Shown here one piece after another: positions 41,742 to 48,926 of a stretch of 64,000 bases of DNA. Origin of the DNA: JBPCQA01 sp050998615. Lineage in GTDB: Bacteria > Actinomycetota > Actinomycetes > Propionibacteriales > Nocardioidaceae. A program made the position numbers and the translations under genes. The notes under the pieces are model-generated. The model ran no database searches, was not told the origin of the DNA, and saw only the letters and a program-made list of their open reading frames with translations. Each line of letters opens with the position of its first letter. Positions within the stretch are counted from its first letter, which is position 1. The DNA lies in assembly GCA_050998615.1 (NCBI GenBank), contig JBPCQA010000059.1, positions 36,551 through 100,550 of the forward strand, in the 5' to 3' direction.

Positions 41742-42599
41742 CTACACGGATCCGGGCGGATTGGGCTGACGACTGCCGTCGGTGGCGGGACGACCGCCGG
41801 TTTGGATGGGGATTCCGTCGACTGCGGCCCCGTATTCGGGGGTGTATTTCGGATTGTGCCGGAACGTGTCGACGAATCGTTGCAGCCGCGGGTCCGTCGG
41901 GTTGGTGACCCGCAGCTGGCGTCCCCAGGCGCTGATCACGATCGGGCTTGGCAGGTCGTTGGTGGCCCAGGGGCTGAGATCGAGGTAACGGTTGGCCTGG
42001 CCGGCCACGCCCGAGGCTTGCTGAGATTCCGGGATCATCGTCTGCTTGCCGACGAACGCGGTCAGTTCGGCGACCTGGGGGGCGGGGAGGTTGGGGTCGT
42101 ACACGATCCAAATCGCGCCGTGCTCGAGGTTGTGCACCGCCCGTTCTGACGGGATGGGTTTGGTGTAGACGCCGGCGTTCATCCAGATGGGATTATGTGG
42201 ACCGCCCACGGGTGGGAGGACGGCGTACGTGACCGGGCCCGCGACGTGCTCATGTTCGAGGGCGACCGGATAGACGTGACCGTTGCCGGGCCACCCCTTC
42301 GTATCCCAGGCGAGCACTCCGGGGATCCCCGATGTGTTGGGAATCCGCGTGGGCGTCTTTTGCCGGACGGTCACCGGGCCGGTCGGCTGAGCTGGGATGA
42401 TCTGCGGCGAGGCCGGAGGCGCCGAGGCGCTGGGTGAGCTCAACGATCGGAGCACAAGCACAACCACCACCGCGGCCACGACGATCACGACGACTCCAAC
42501 GATCAGAAAAATGCGGCGTTGCTCGTGGGCTCGTTGGCTTCGTCGGAGCTGGTCGAGGCGGGCTCGACGGTCCGACGGGTCGGCGGGTCTCTTCGGCAC
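41742..42599 (-). CDS. DUF3105 membrane-anchored protein
   Basis: 285 residues. A basic cytosolic start, one TM helix (IFLIVGVVVIVVAAVVVVLVL), a Pro-rich linker, then the DUF3105 domain: VTYAVLPPVGGPHNPIWMNAGVYTKPIPSERAVHNLEHGAIWIVYDP with its conserved HN and HNLEHG histidines. Probably extracytoplasmic. Function unknown; the tRNA-Gly lies just upstream on the same strand. The gap 41553-41741 holds nothing recognised. Confidence 0.85.
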   Translation of the reverse strand: MPKRPADPSDRRARLDQLRRSQRAHEQRRIFLIVGVVVIVVAAVVVVLVLRSLSSPSASAPPASPQIIPAQPTGPVTVRQKTPTRIPNTSGIPGVLAWDTKGWPGNGHVYPVALEHEHVAGPVTYAVLPPVGGPHNPIWMNAGVYTKPIPSERAVHNLEHGAIWIVYDPNLPAPQVAELTAFVGKQTMIPESQQASGVAGQANRYLDLSPWATNDLPSPIVISAWGRQLRVTNPTDPRLQRFVDTFRHNPKYTPEYGAAVDGIPIQTGGRPATDGSRQPNPPGSV

Positions 42600-42620
42600 A
42601 GCGTCACCCTATGACGCCCG

Positions 42621-42691
42621 AGCGGGTGACGAGAATCGAACTCGCACTGTCAGCTTGGGAAGCTGATGTTCTGCCATTGAACTACACCCGC
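42621..42691 (-). tRNA. tRNA-Gly (anticodon CCC)
   Basis: Complete cloverleaf on minus: acceptor GCGGGTG/CACCCGC, D arm GTTC...GAAC, anticodon arm TCAGC-TTCCCAA-GCTGA with CCC, T arm GCGAG-TTCGATT-CTCGT, discriminator T. No encoded CCA. Length 71. Confidence 0.95.
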
Positions 42692-42775
42692 GCGTCGACG
42701 CGGCGGACACCGCGACGAGCCGACACGATGCTACCTGCCCATAGGCCCGTACGCCCGTCGGCCTAGACCCGCGAG

Positions 42776-42826
42776 TTGCGGGAGATCTGCTGTCCCAAGG
42801 GTCCAAAGACAGCAGACTTCCCGCAA
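42776..42826. repeat. Long inverted repeat (about 19-bp arms)
   Basis: TTGCGGGAGATCTGCTGTC and GACAGCAGACTTCCCGCAA pair with two mismatches around 13 bases. It lies between the tRNA-Gly and the EamA gene, upstream of both, so it is not an obvious terminator for either. Confidence 0.7.
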
Positions 42827-42863
42827 TCGCCGGTGGAAGCGAGATCGCCCCTAGACTCCGGTA

Positions 42864-43691
42864 GTGACCGCCGTCCTCGCCCTGCTTTCCAGCGTGATGT
42901 GGGGCGGTTCGGACTTCCTGGGTGGCGTGCTCAGCCGGCGTCGACCCGCCCTGGTTGTGGTCGCGTGGGCAGAGGCCATCGGGCTGTTGATCTGCACGGT
43001 GTTCGCGCTCGTCCTGGGCTCATGGCACGGACCGATCGGCTGGTTGCCGTGGGGTCTCGCCGCCGGTCTGGTTGGCTGCGGAGGCTTGGTCTGCTACTAC
43101 GCCGCGTTGGCGTCCGGAACCATGGGAGTGGTGTCGCCGATCGCCTCCATGGGAGTGATCGTTCCGGTGCTCGTCGGATTCCTGACGGGCGAGGCGCCGC
43201 AGTCCTGGCAGGTCGCGGGCATCGTGATCGCGATTGTCGGAGTGGTGCTGGTCAGCGGGCCGGAGCTGACCGGTGGCGCTCCGCTCAGGCCGGTGGCGTT
43301 GGCCGCCGTCTCCGGTCTCTGCTTCGGCGTCTTCTTCATCGCGATGGACGGGGGCGCCCATGTCAACACGCTGATGACGCTGTGGGCGATGCGAGCCGGT
43401 GTCGTCACACTGTTCGCTGTGGCCGCACTTGTGCGACGTACGACGGGGGGGATCACCGTCGCAGATCTCGGGCTCCTTGCGGTCGTCGGCTCCGCCGACC
43501 TGCTCGCGAACCTGCTCTTCGGGATCGCCGCGACGCGCGGATATGTCAGCGTCGCGAGTGTGCTCAGCTCGCTGTACCCAGTCGTCACGGTGCTCCTGGG
43601 CCGGCTCGTCCTCGCTGAGCGACTGCGCATGATCCAAGCCGGTGGCATCCTCGTCACCTTGGCCGGAGTCGCGTTCATCTCGATCGGCTAA
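42864..43691 (+). CDS. EamA/DMT-family transporter
   Basis: 275 residues, about ten TM helices. WGGSDFLGGVLSRRRPALVVVAWAEAIGL at the start, SGTMGVVSPIASMGVIVPVLVGFLTGEAPQSWQVAGIVIAIVGVVLVSG and a second EamA half ending YVSVASVLSSLYPVVTVLLGRLVLAERLRMIQAGGILVTLAGVAFISIG. GTG 42864 is the first in-frame start. Substrate unknown. Confidence 0.87.
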   Translation: MTAVLALLSSVMWGGSDFLGGVLSRRRPALVVVAWAEAIGLLICTVFALVLGSWHGPIGWLPWGLAAGLVGCGGLVCYYAALASGTMGVVSPIASMGVIVPVLVGFLTGEAPQSWQVAGIVIAIVGVVLVSGPELTGGAPLRPVALAAVSGLCFGVFFIAMDGGAHVNTLMTLWAMRAGVVTLFAVAALVRRTTGGITVADLGLLAVVGSADLLANLLFGIAATRGYVSVASVLSSLYPVVTVLLGRLVLAERLRMIQAGGILVTLAGVAFISIG

Positions 43692-43766
43692 CCCTTCACC
43701 CCCGGGAGCCGACGCCGCTCACGTCGCCAGCGACCGGGTGCGGCGCGGGTTCGGTAGTCTCAGGCC

Positions 43767-44342
43767 GTGCTGCTGAGCGACCGTGACATTCGCGCCGAAA
43801 TCGACGACGACCGCGTTCGGCTCGACCCCTTCGACGACGAAATGATTCAACCGTCGAGCGTCGATGTGCGGCTGGATCGCTTCTTCCGGGTGTTCGAGAA
43901 CCACCGCTACCCCCACATCGACCCAGCCGCGGACCAGCCCGACCTGACCCGCGCTGTCGAACCTGATGGTGGTGAGCCGTTCATCCTGCATCCCGGCGAG
44001 TTCGTGCTCGGATCGACGTACGAAGTGATCACCCTGCCCGACGACATCGCCGCACGTCTGGAGGGCAAGTCGTCGCTGGGCCGGCTCGGCTTGCTCACGC
44101 ACTCCACGGCCGGCTTCATCGACCCGGGCTTTTCTGGTCACGTGACGCTCGAGCTCTCCAACGTCGCCACCTTGCCGATCAAGTTGTGGCCGGGCATGAA
44201 GATCGGCCAATTGTGTTTCTTCCGGCTGAGCTCGCCGGCAGAACACCCGTATGGCAGCGAGAAATACGGTTCGCGCTATCAGGGTCAGCGTGGTCCGACC
44301 CCGTCGCGCTCGTTCCAGAACTTCCATCGCACCAAGATTTGA
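43767..44342 (+). CDS. dcd: dCTP deaminase (probably dUMP-forming)
   Basis: 191 residues. MLLSDRDIRAEIDDDRVRLDPFDDEMIQPSSVDVRL, LHPGEFVLGSTYEVITLPDDIAARLEGKSSLGRLGLLTHSTAGFIDPGFSGHVTLELSNV (active-site Glu in HVTLELSN) and the C-terminal SRYQGQRGPTPSRSF are diagnostic. Actinobacterial enzymes of this type convert dCTP directly to dUMP. GTG 43767 gives the family-length start. Confidence 0.95.
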   Translation: MLLSDRDIRAEIDDDRVRLDPFDDEMIQPSSVDVRLDRFFRVFENHRYPHIDPAADQPDLTRAVEPDGGEPFILHPGEFVLGSTYEVITLPDDIAARLEGKSSLGRLGLLTHSTAGFIDPGFSGHVTLELSNVATLPIKLWPGMKIGQLCFFRLSSPAEHPYGSEKYGSRYQGQRGPTPSRSFQNFHRTKI

Positions 44343-44382
44343 AGCCACCAGCATTTGGTGGTTGCGAGTTGGGCCGGACATG

Positions 44383-44420
44383 GCAAGAGCCGGAGCTGCC
44401 CGAGGCAGTCCGGCTCTTGC
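44383..44420. terminator. Strong bidirectional terminator between dcd and the DUF4097 operon
   Basis: GCAAGAGCCGGA pairs with TCCGGCTCTTGC, continued by CTGCC/GGCAG with a three-base loop and one bulge. It serves the convergent dcd (plus) and small ORF (minus). Confidence 0.85.
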
Positions 44421-44441
44421 TTGTCGACGCGGGTAGCGCTC

Positions 44442-44579
44442 TTAGCTGCGAGCTTCCAGCCGGTTGGCGAGGCGGCGCAGGATCCGCGCTGTCCGAGGGT
44501 GGGTTGGACGCTGGGTGGCCACGCGGCGCGAGGTGCGCTCGCGGATGACCTCGTTGGCGACCTGGTCTGTGATGTTCAT
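44442..44579 (-). CDS. 45-residue basic protein at the end of the DUF4097 operon
   Basis: MNITDQVANEVIRERTSRRV followed by ATQRPTHPRTARILRRLANRLEARS, starting at 44579 with AAGGAGA seven bases upstream and ending just before the shared terminator. Arg-rich, helical. No family recognised; the good SD and position support expression. Confidence 0.6.
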   Translation of the reverse strand: MNITDQVANEVIRERTSRRVATQRPTHPRTARILRRLANRLEARS

Positions 44580-44717
44580 GATGCCTTCTCCTTGGAAGAG
44601 CTGAGGTTCGTTGTCTGCTTAGAGTCTGGAGTTGTCGTTGTCTTGTCTTCTTGATCGCTCTTGCTGCGGACGGTGACGCGCTCCTCGCCGTCGTACGGCG
44701 TCGAAGGGGGCCGCGGG

Positions 44718-45557
44718 TCAGGCACGCCGTAGGACCACATCGCCACTCCCTGCTTGCACGATCAGCTCGACGGTCTGGTCTCCGTCGGCTGGAGCGTCGG
44801 TGGAGTCAAGCGTGGACGTCACGTCACCGGTGACGGTCATCACGTCGAGATACGCGGCGGTGCCATCGGCTACCCCGATCGAAATGTCGCCGGACCCGGT
44901 CTTGGCCTTGAGCCGGCCCTCCGCTATCCGGCGGACCATCAGATCGCCGGAGCCGGCCAGGGCGTCGACGCTCGGACCGCTGGACTTGATCAGGATGTCT
45001 CCAGAGCCGGTCTTGATCTTGAGGCTTCCGTCGATCGAGTCGATCACCACGTCTCCGGACCCGGCGAGGAAGTCGCCATCGCCATTGACGGAGCCGACGA
45101 CGGCATCACCAGAGCCACACTTGCTGTCGACCGAGCCGGTAGCTGTGCCGATTGTGATGTCACCGGAGCCGGTGCGGACCTCACACTCCGCGACGTGCTC
45201 GAGACGTACGTCGCCCGAGCCACTGACGGTCTTCGCGTCGCCGAGCCGGCCATGGGTGTCGAGGTCCGCAGACGCGGTCTCGACCTTGATGTTGCTGTCC
45301 CGTGGCACTCGGATCGTGGCCCGCACCTGTCCCCTGCGCCCGAACAGGCCACTCTTGACCTTGGGCATCAAGACAACGATCTCGTTGCCGCGCTGCTCGA
45401 CTCTCGTATCGTCGATAAGGTCTTGGGCGTTGCTGTCGTGGTTCAGGGGCTTGAGCTCGACGGTCGTCTCGGTGGTCTCTTCGCCGTAGATTTCCACCTG
45501 GCCGACCCACACTTCGACGCGCAGGTTGACCGGCTCGGGGGTGTTGAACGTGTACAT
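44718..45557 (-). CDS. DUF4097 beta-strand-repeat protein
   Basis: 279 residues, starting at ATG 45557 (MYTFNTPEPVNLRVEVWVG) with CAGGAGG five bases before it; that SD lies at the end of the upstream gene. Repeating TVSGSGDV, RTGSGDITIG, KTGSGDILI, AGSGDL and KTGSGDISIG units form a right-handed beta-helix-like stack. No signal peptide, so probably cytoplasmic. Function unknown. Second gene of the operon led by the RHH protein. Confidence 0.85.
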   Translation of the reverse strand: MYTFNTPEPVNLRVEVWVGQVEIYGEETTETTVELKPLNHDSNAQDLIDDTRVEQRGNEIVVLMPKVKSGLFGRRGQVRATIRVPRDSNIKVETASADLDTHGRLGDAKTVSGSGDVRLEHVAECEVRTGSGDITIGTATGSVDSKCGSGDAVVGSVNGDGDFLAGSGDVVIDSIDGSLKIKTGSGDILIKSSGPSVDALAGSGDLMVRRIAEGRLKAKTGSGDISIGVADGTAAYLDVMTVTGDVTSTLDSTDAPADGDQTVELIVQAGSGDVVLRRA

Positions 45558-45571
45558 GGTGGCCTCCTGGC

Positions 45572-46102
45572 TCATCGCACCCACCCCTGGATGCGCTTGT
45601 TGGAAGAACGGGTGCGACCGGGAGCTCCTGGGCCCATCCCGGTCGAGGTGATGTTGACGTTGATGGTGGCTGCGGCTCGCGCCGCGTTGACCAGCCATGT
45701 GTTTAGTGACTGGCCGCGTCGGTTGGCCATCTCCTCGGCCCTGGCCTTGAGCGACTCGGGCAGGCGCAGCGTGATCCGAGCGACGGCGTCGTCCTCATCC
45801 AGCCCGAGGTCGTCGGCCGGCTCGGCCGCCTCCTCCGGTGCGGACGCGACGGGTTGCGTGGCCGCTCCGACCACCACGAAGATCGGATCGCGGCCCTTGA
45901 GCCGAACCTCCACCGAGGTGCCTTCGAGCTCGTTGGTGATCTCCGAGGCGGCTTGGGAGAGCGCCTCCATCAAGGTCAACCGCACCGACGGGTCGAGAGT
46001 CATGGCTAGTCGCTCCGCCGCGGATCTGATCTCGTCGGTGCCGGCGGCCGCTGCCTGGGCGAGGTCCCGGCGAAGCGCTTCGACGAATTGCGTGATGTCC
46101 AT
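45572..46102 (-). CDS. RHH (Arc/HicB-like) DNA-binding protein with helical N-terminal domain
   Basis: 176 residues. The C-terminal part VARITLRLPESLKARAEEMANRRGQSLNTWLVNAARAAA is a ribbon-helix-helix domain. The N-terminal 100 residues (DITQFVEALRRDLAQAAAAGTDEIRSAAERLAMTLDPSVRLTLMEALSQAASEITNEL) are helical and then acidic. An inverted repeat overlaps its upstream region, so autorepression of this operon is likely. Often annotated as a HicB-type antitoxin, but no HicA toxin is present. ATG 46114 is an alternative start. Confidence 0.78.
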   Translation of the reverse strand: MDITQFVEALRRDLAQAAAAGTDEIRSAAERLAMTLDPSVRLTLMEALSQAASEITNELEGTSVEVRLKGRDPIFVVVGAATQPVASAPEEAAEPADDLGLDEDDAVARITLRLPESLKARAEEMANRRGQSLNTWLVNAARAAATINVNITSTGMGPGAPGRTRSSNKRIQGWVR

Positions 46103-46112
46103 GAGCACTAGC

Positions 46113-46155
46113 ATGACATCACTATGATGCCATGTCAACACCGGCACGACATCAT
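46113..46155 (-). promoter_or_regulatory. Operator/promoter of the RHH-DUF4097 operon
   Basis: ATGACATCA-CTA-TGATGCCAT (46113-46133) is a near-perfect inverted repeat. A third half-site GACATCAT lies at 46148-46155, and TTGACA (minus, 46133-46138) may be the -35. Short spaced half-sites suit an RHH dimer. Confidence 0.6.
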
Positions 46156-46209
46156 TTTGCGCAGCTCTCTAGCTTTAGCCTTAGCGGCAGGTAGCGCGGA
46201 GCAAGACCT

Positions 46210-46260
46210 GGCTCGGGAGGAAGAACCTGGCGGCTCGGGAGGAAGAACCTGGCGGCTCGA
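46210..46260 (-). repeat. 22-bp tandem repeat, two units plus a partial
   Basis: Two identical units of GGCTCGGGAGGAAGAACCTG-GC (46210-46231, 46232-46253) plus GGCTCGA. Inverted, the core is GAGCCGCCAGGTTCTTCC, the same as at 37497-37540. It sits 20 bases past the end of etfD. Confidence 0.75.
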
Positions 46261-46280
46261 CAAGTTTGAGCCGGTGGGTG

Positions 46281-48590
46281 TTAGGGCTGGCTTTGGGCGG
46301 GGCTCTCATCGGGCGGAGTGACGGCGTCTCGTGGCTCGGTCTCCGGTGCCGTGGCGGCGGTCTCGGCGGCGGTGGCGGAAGTCTCGGCGGTTTCGGCAGC
46401 CGGGTCGTCGGCGCCAGCGCCTCGGCGTACGCCGGCCAACAGCAGCTGGGCAACGTCGAGCACCTCGACATCCTCGGCGGCTGAGCCATCGGCTTGCAGC
46501 GTCGTGAGGCCGTCGGACAGCATCACCCGGCAGAAGGGGCAGGCCGTGGCGATCTGCTTCGCACCGGTGCCGACAGCTTCGGTCGTTCGGTTGATGTTGA
46601 TGCGCTCGCCAATCCGCTCTTCCATCCACATCCGCGCGCCGCCGGCACCACAGCAGAACGAGCGTGCGCTGTTGCGTGGCATCTCCGTAAACGACGCACC
46701 CGGAATCACGTCGAGCAGCTCACGCGGTGGGTCGTAGACCTGGTTGTGGCGGCCCAGGAAGCATGGATCGTGGTAGGTAATCGTCCGGCCGTTCACTGAC
46801 GTGTCGGCGGTTGCGAGTGGGGTCAGCTTGCCCTCGCGCACCAGGCGGTTCAGCAGCTGGGTGTGGTGCACCACTTCTAGGTGCACATCGAGCTGGATGT
46901 ACTCATTCTTCAAGGTGTTGAAGCAGTGTGCACAGGTCGTGACGACCCGCTTGACTTTGGCCTCCTTGAACGTCTCGGCGTTCTGCATCGCCAGCTGCTG
47001 GAAGACGAACTCGTTGCCGGAACGTCGCGCCGGGTCGCCCGTGCACGTCTCGCCTTCACCCAGCACGGCAAACGACACGTCCGCCTCATGCAGCAGCTCG
47101 GCCACGGCCCGCGTGGTCTTCTTGGCGCGGTCTTCGTAGGCGCCGGCACACCCGACCCAAAACAGCCACTCGACCTCGTCGAGGTTGCCGATGTCCGAAC
47201 CGACCTGTTTGACTTCGAACGGCAGACCCTTAGCCCAGTCCATCCGGGCAGTCGGGGACATATTCCACGGGTTGCCCTTGTTCTCCATGCCCTTGAAAAG
47301 CTGGTTGAGCTCGGAGGGGAAGTTCGACTCCACCAGCACCTGATAACGCCGCATATCCATGATGTGGTCGACATGCTCGATGTCGACTGGGCACTGTTGC
47401 ACGCAGGCGCCACACGACGTACACGACCATAAGACGTCGGGGTCGATCACCGCTCCGCCCGAGGGCAGACTCGGGTCACCTTCAGTCGCGCCCACCAGCT
47501 CGCGGGTCGCCGCTGCCAGCGCCGCCTCTGGCGCAGCGGCGCGGTCTTCCTCGGCCGCGAGCAGGTACGGCGCCTTGGCATAGGCGTGGTCTCTCAACTG
47601 GGTGATCAGAAGCTTGGGCGACAGCGGCTTCTCAGTGTTCCACGCCGGGCATTGCGACTGGCAACGCCCGCATTCGGTGCAGGTCGTGAAGTCCAGCAGC
47701 CCCTTCCACGTGAAGTCCTCGACCTTGCCGACCCCGAACGCGGTGTCCTCGTCGAGATCCTCGATGTTCTCAAAATCAATCGGTACGCCGCCGGCCAGCA
47801 TCGGCCGCAGACCACCAAGCGCGGTGCTCCCATCCGCCTGACGCTTGAACCAGATGTTGGGCCAGGCACTGAACCGGTGCCAGGCGACACCCATCGTGGT
47901 GTTCAGGGCCAACACGATCATCCAGGTGAACGAGATGACGATCTTGACCATTGCGACCAGATAGATCACATTCTCCAGCGTGCCTGAGCTGAGCCCCGAC
48001 ATAGCCTGACCGATGAAGAAGGTCAGCGGGTAGTGGGCCGTGGTGGCCGTGTCGCCTTGCATCGCGTACTCGGCGCCTCTCAGCACCAAGATGCACAGGC
48101 CGATGCCAAGGATCACGTCCTCCACGAAGTAGCCCTGCCACATGCGCGAGCCGAAGAACCTGCTGTAGCGGCCTTGGGAGCCGGTGGGCAGATTGCTGAA
48201 TCTGATCGCGATCAGGCCCAGAATCGAGATGAGCATCAGCCAGGTGATCAAATCGGTGGCCCAGTCGTATACCAGCCAGTGACCGATCAGTGGAAGCGCG
48301 AACCTGGCGTCGAAGACCTGACCGAACGCGGTGACCAGCGTAAAGAACAGGAAGCCGAAACCGATGAAGACAAACCAGTGCAGGACACCAACGTGGCTCC
48401 ACTGCAACATTCGGGTGTGGCCGATCGTCTCCTTGAGCATGTTCACCCAGCGCGAAGCCTGGTGCCTCGCTCGGCCCTCGGTCGGTTGCCCGAGCCTCAC
48501 CACCGCCACAATGCGCATGACCGCCCGGACGAACAAGGCGATCGCCACAGTCGTGATGGCCAGCGATACGACGATCGCGAACACCTGCAC
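46281..48590 (-). CDS. etfD: Membrane iron-sulfur reductase, ETF:menaquinone oxidoreductase type
   Basis: 769 residues. Five or six N-terminal TM helices of a cytochrome-b-like (NarI-type) domain carry histidines (TIGHTRMLQWSHVGVLHWF). Two 4Fe-4S motifs follow (CTECGRCQSQCP and CTSCGACVQQCP), then two CCG domains (GCAGAYEDRAKK, CAHCFNTLKNEY, CCGAGGARMWMEE), and an Ala/Glu/Thr-rich tail. This matches the Rv0338c/EtfD layout, which passes electrons from acyl-CoA dehydrogenases through ETF to menaquinone. No etfAB here. Confidence 0.88.
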   Translation of the reverse strand: MQVFAIVVSLAITTVAIALFVRAVMRIVAVVRLGQPTEGRARHQASRWVNMLKETIGHTRMLQWSHVGVLHWFVFIGFGFLFFTLVTAFGQVFDARFALPLIGHWLVYDWATDLITWLMLISILGLIAIRFSNLPTGSQGRYSRFFGSRMWQGYFVEDVILGIGLCILVLRGAEYAMQGDTATTAHYPLTFFIGQAMSGLSSGTLENVIYLVAMVKIVISFTWMIVLALNTTMGVAWHRFSAWPNIWFKRQADGSTALGGLRPMLAGGVPIDFENIEDLDEDTAFGVGKVEDFTWKGLLDFTTCTECGRCQSQCPAWNTEKPLSPKLLITQLRDHAYAKAPYLLAAEEDRAAAPEAALAAATRELVGATEGDPSLPSGGAVIDPDVLWSCTSCGACVQQCPVDIEHVDHIMDMRRYQVLVESNFPSELNQLFKGMENKGNPWNMSPTARMDWAKGLPFEVKQVGSDIGNLDEVEWLFWVGCAGAYEDRAKKTTRAVAELLHEADVSFAVLGEGETCTGDPARRSGNEFVFQQLAMQNAETFKEAKVKRVVTTCAHCFNTLKNEYIQLDVHLEVVHHTQLLNRLVREGKLTPLATADTSVNGRTITYHDPCFLGRHNQVYDPPRELLDVIPGASFTEMPRNSARSFCCGAGGARMWMEERIGERININRTTEAVGTGAKQIATACPFCRVMLSDGLTTLQADGSAAEDVEVLDVAQLLLAGVRRGAGADDPAAETAETSATAAETAATAPETEPRDAVTPPDESPAQSQP

Positions 48591-48751
48591 AGTGGCCTCC
48601 TTGCCGGTTGAGAGGGGGCCCTCAACGCCAACCAGCGCCCATGACGATACGGGGACGACCGGTTTGGCCCCGACCCGAGATGACCGATCCTAGCCAGGTC
48701 CGGCCCCGTCTGGTCATGACGGCAGTGGTCGCGTGGCTGAAGGCGGGTGGC

Positions 48752-48820
48752 GCAGTTGGCGCAGTTGGCGCCCCAAAGTTCAGCCCTAGCGGAAGGAGAG
48801 TTCAGCCGTAGGCGGAAAGA
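48752..48820. repeat. Short tandem and direct repeats upstream of etfD
   Basis: TTGGCGCAG is repeated about three times at 48752-48775. AGTTCAGCC-TAG-GCGGAA-like sequences occur twice at 48779-48820. No gene is seen in 48591-48926. Confidence 0.45.
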
Positions 48821-48870
48821 AAGGGTCGGGCCCCGCAGTGGCTGGTAGCCGACCGCGAGGCCCGACCCTT
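48821..48870 (-). terminator. Terminator hairpin after the M36 protease gene
   Basis: AAGGGTCGGGCC and GGCCCGACCCTT are perfect 12-base inverses around a 26-base loop, about 57 bases past the protease stop. Confidence 0.75.
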
Positions 48871-48926
48871 CGTGCGGTGCGGGTGATGCTTCCTGCGGTG
48901 GTGCGATGTGACGGTTGCGGTGTCGG

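Noticed and set aside
45572..46102. Classical HicAB toxin-antitoxin pair
   Set aside because: The RHH domain is present, but no HicA-like dsRBD toxin is nearby and the partner is a DUF4097 protein.
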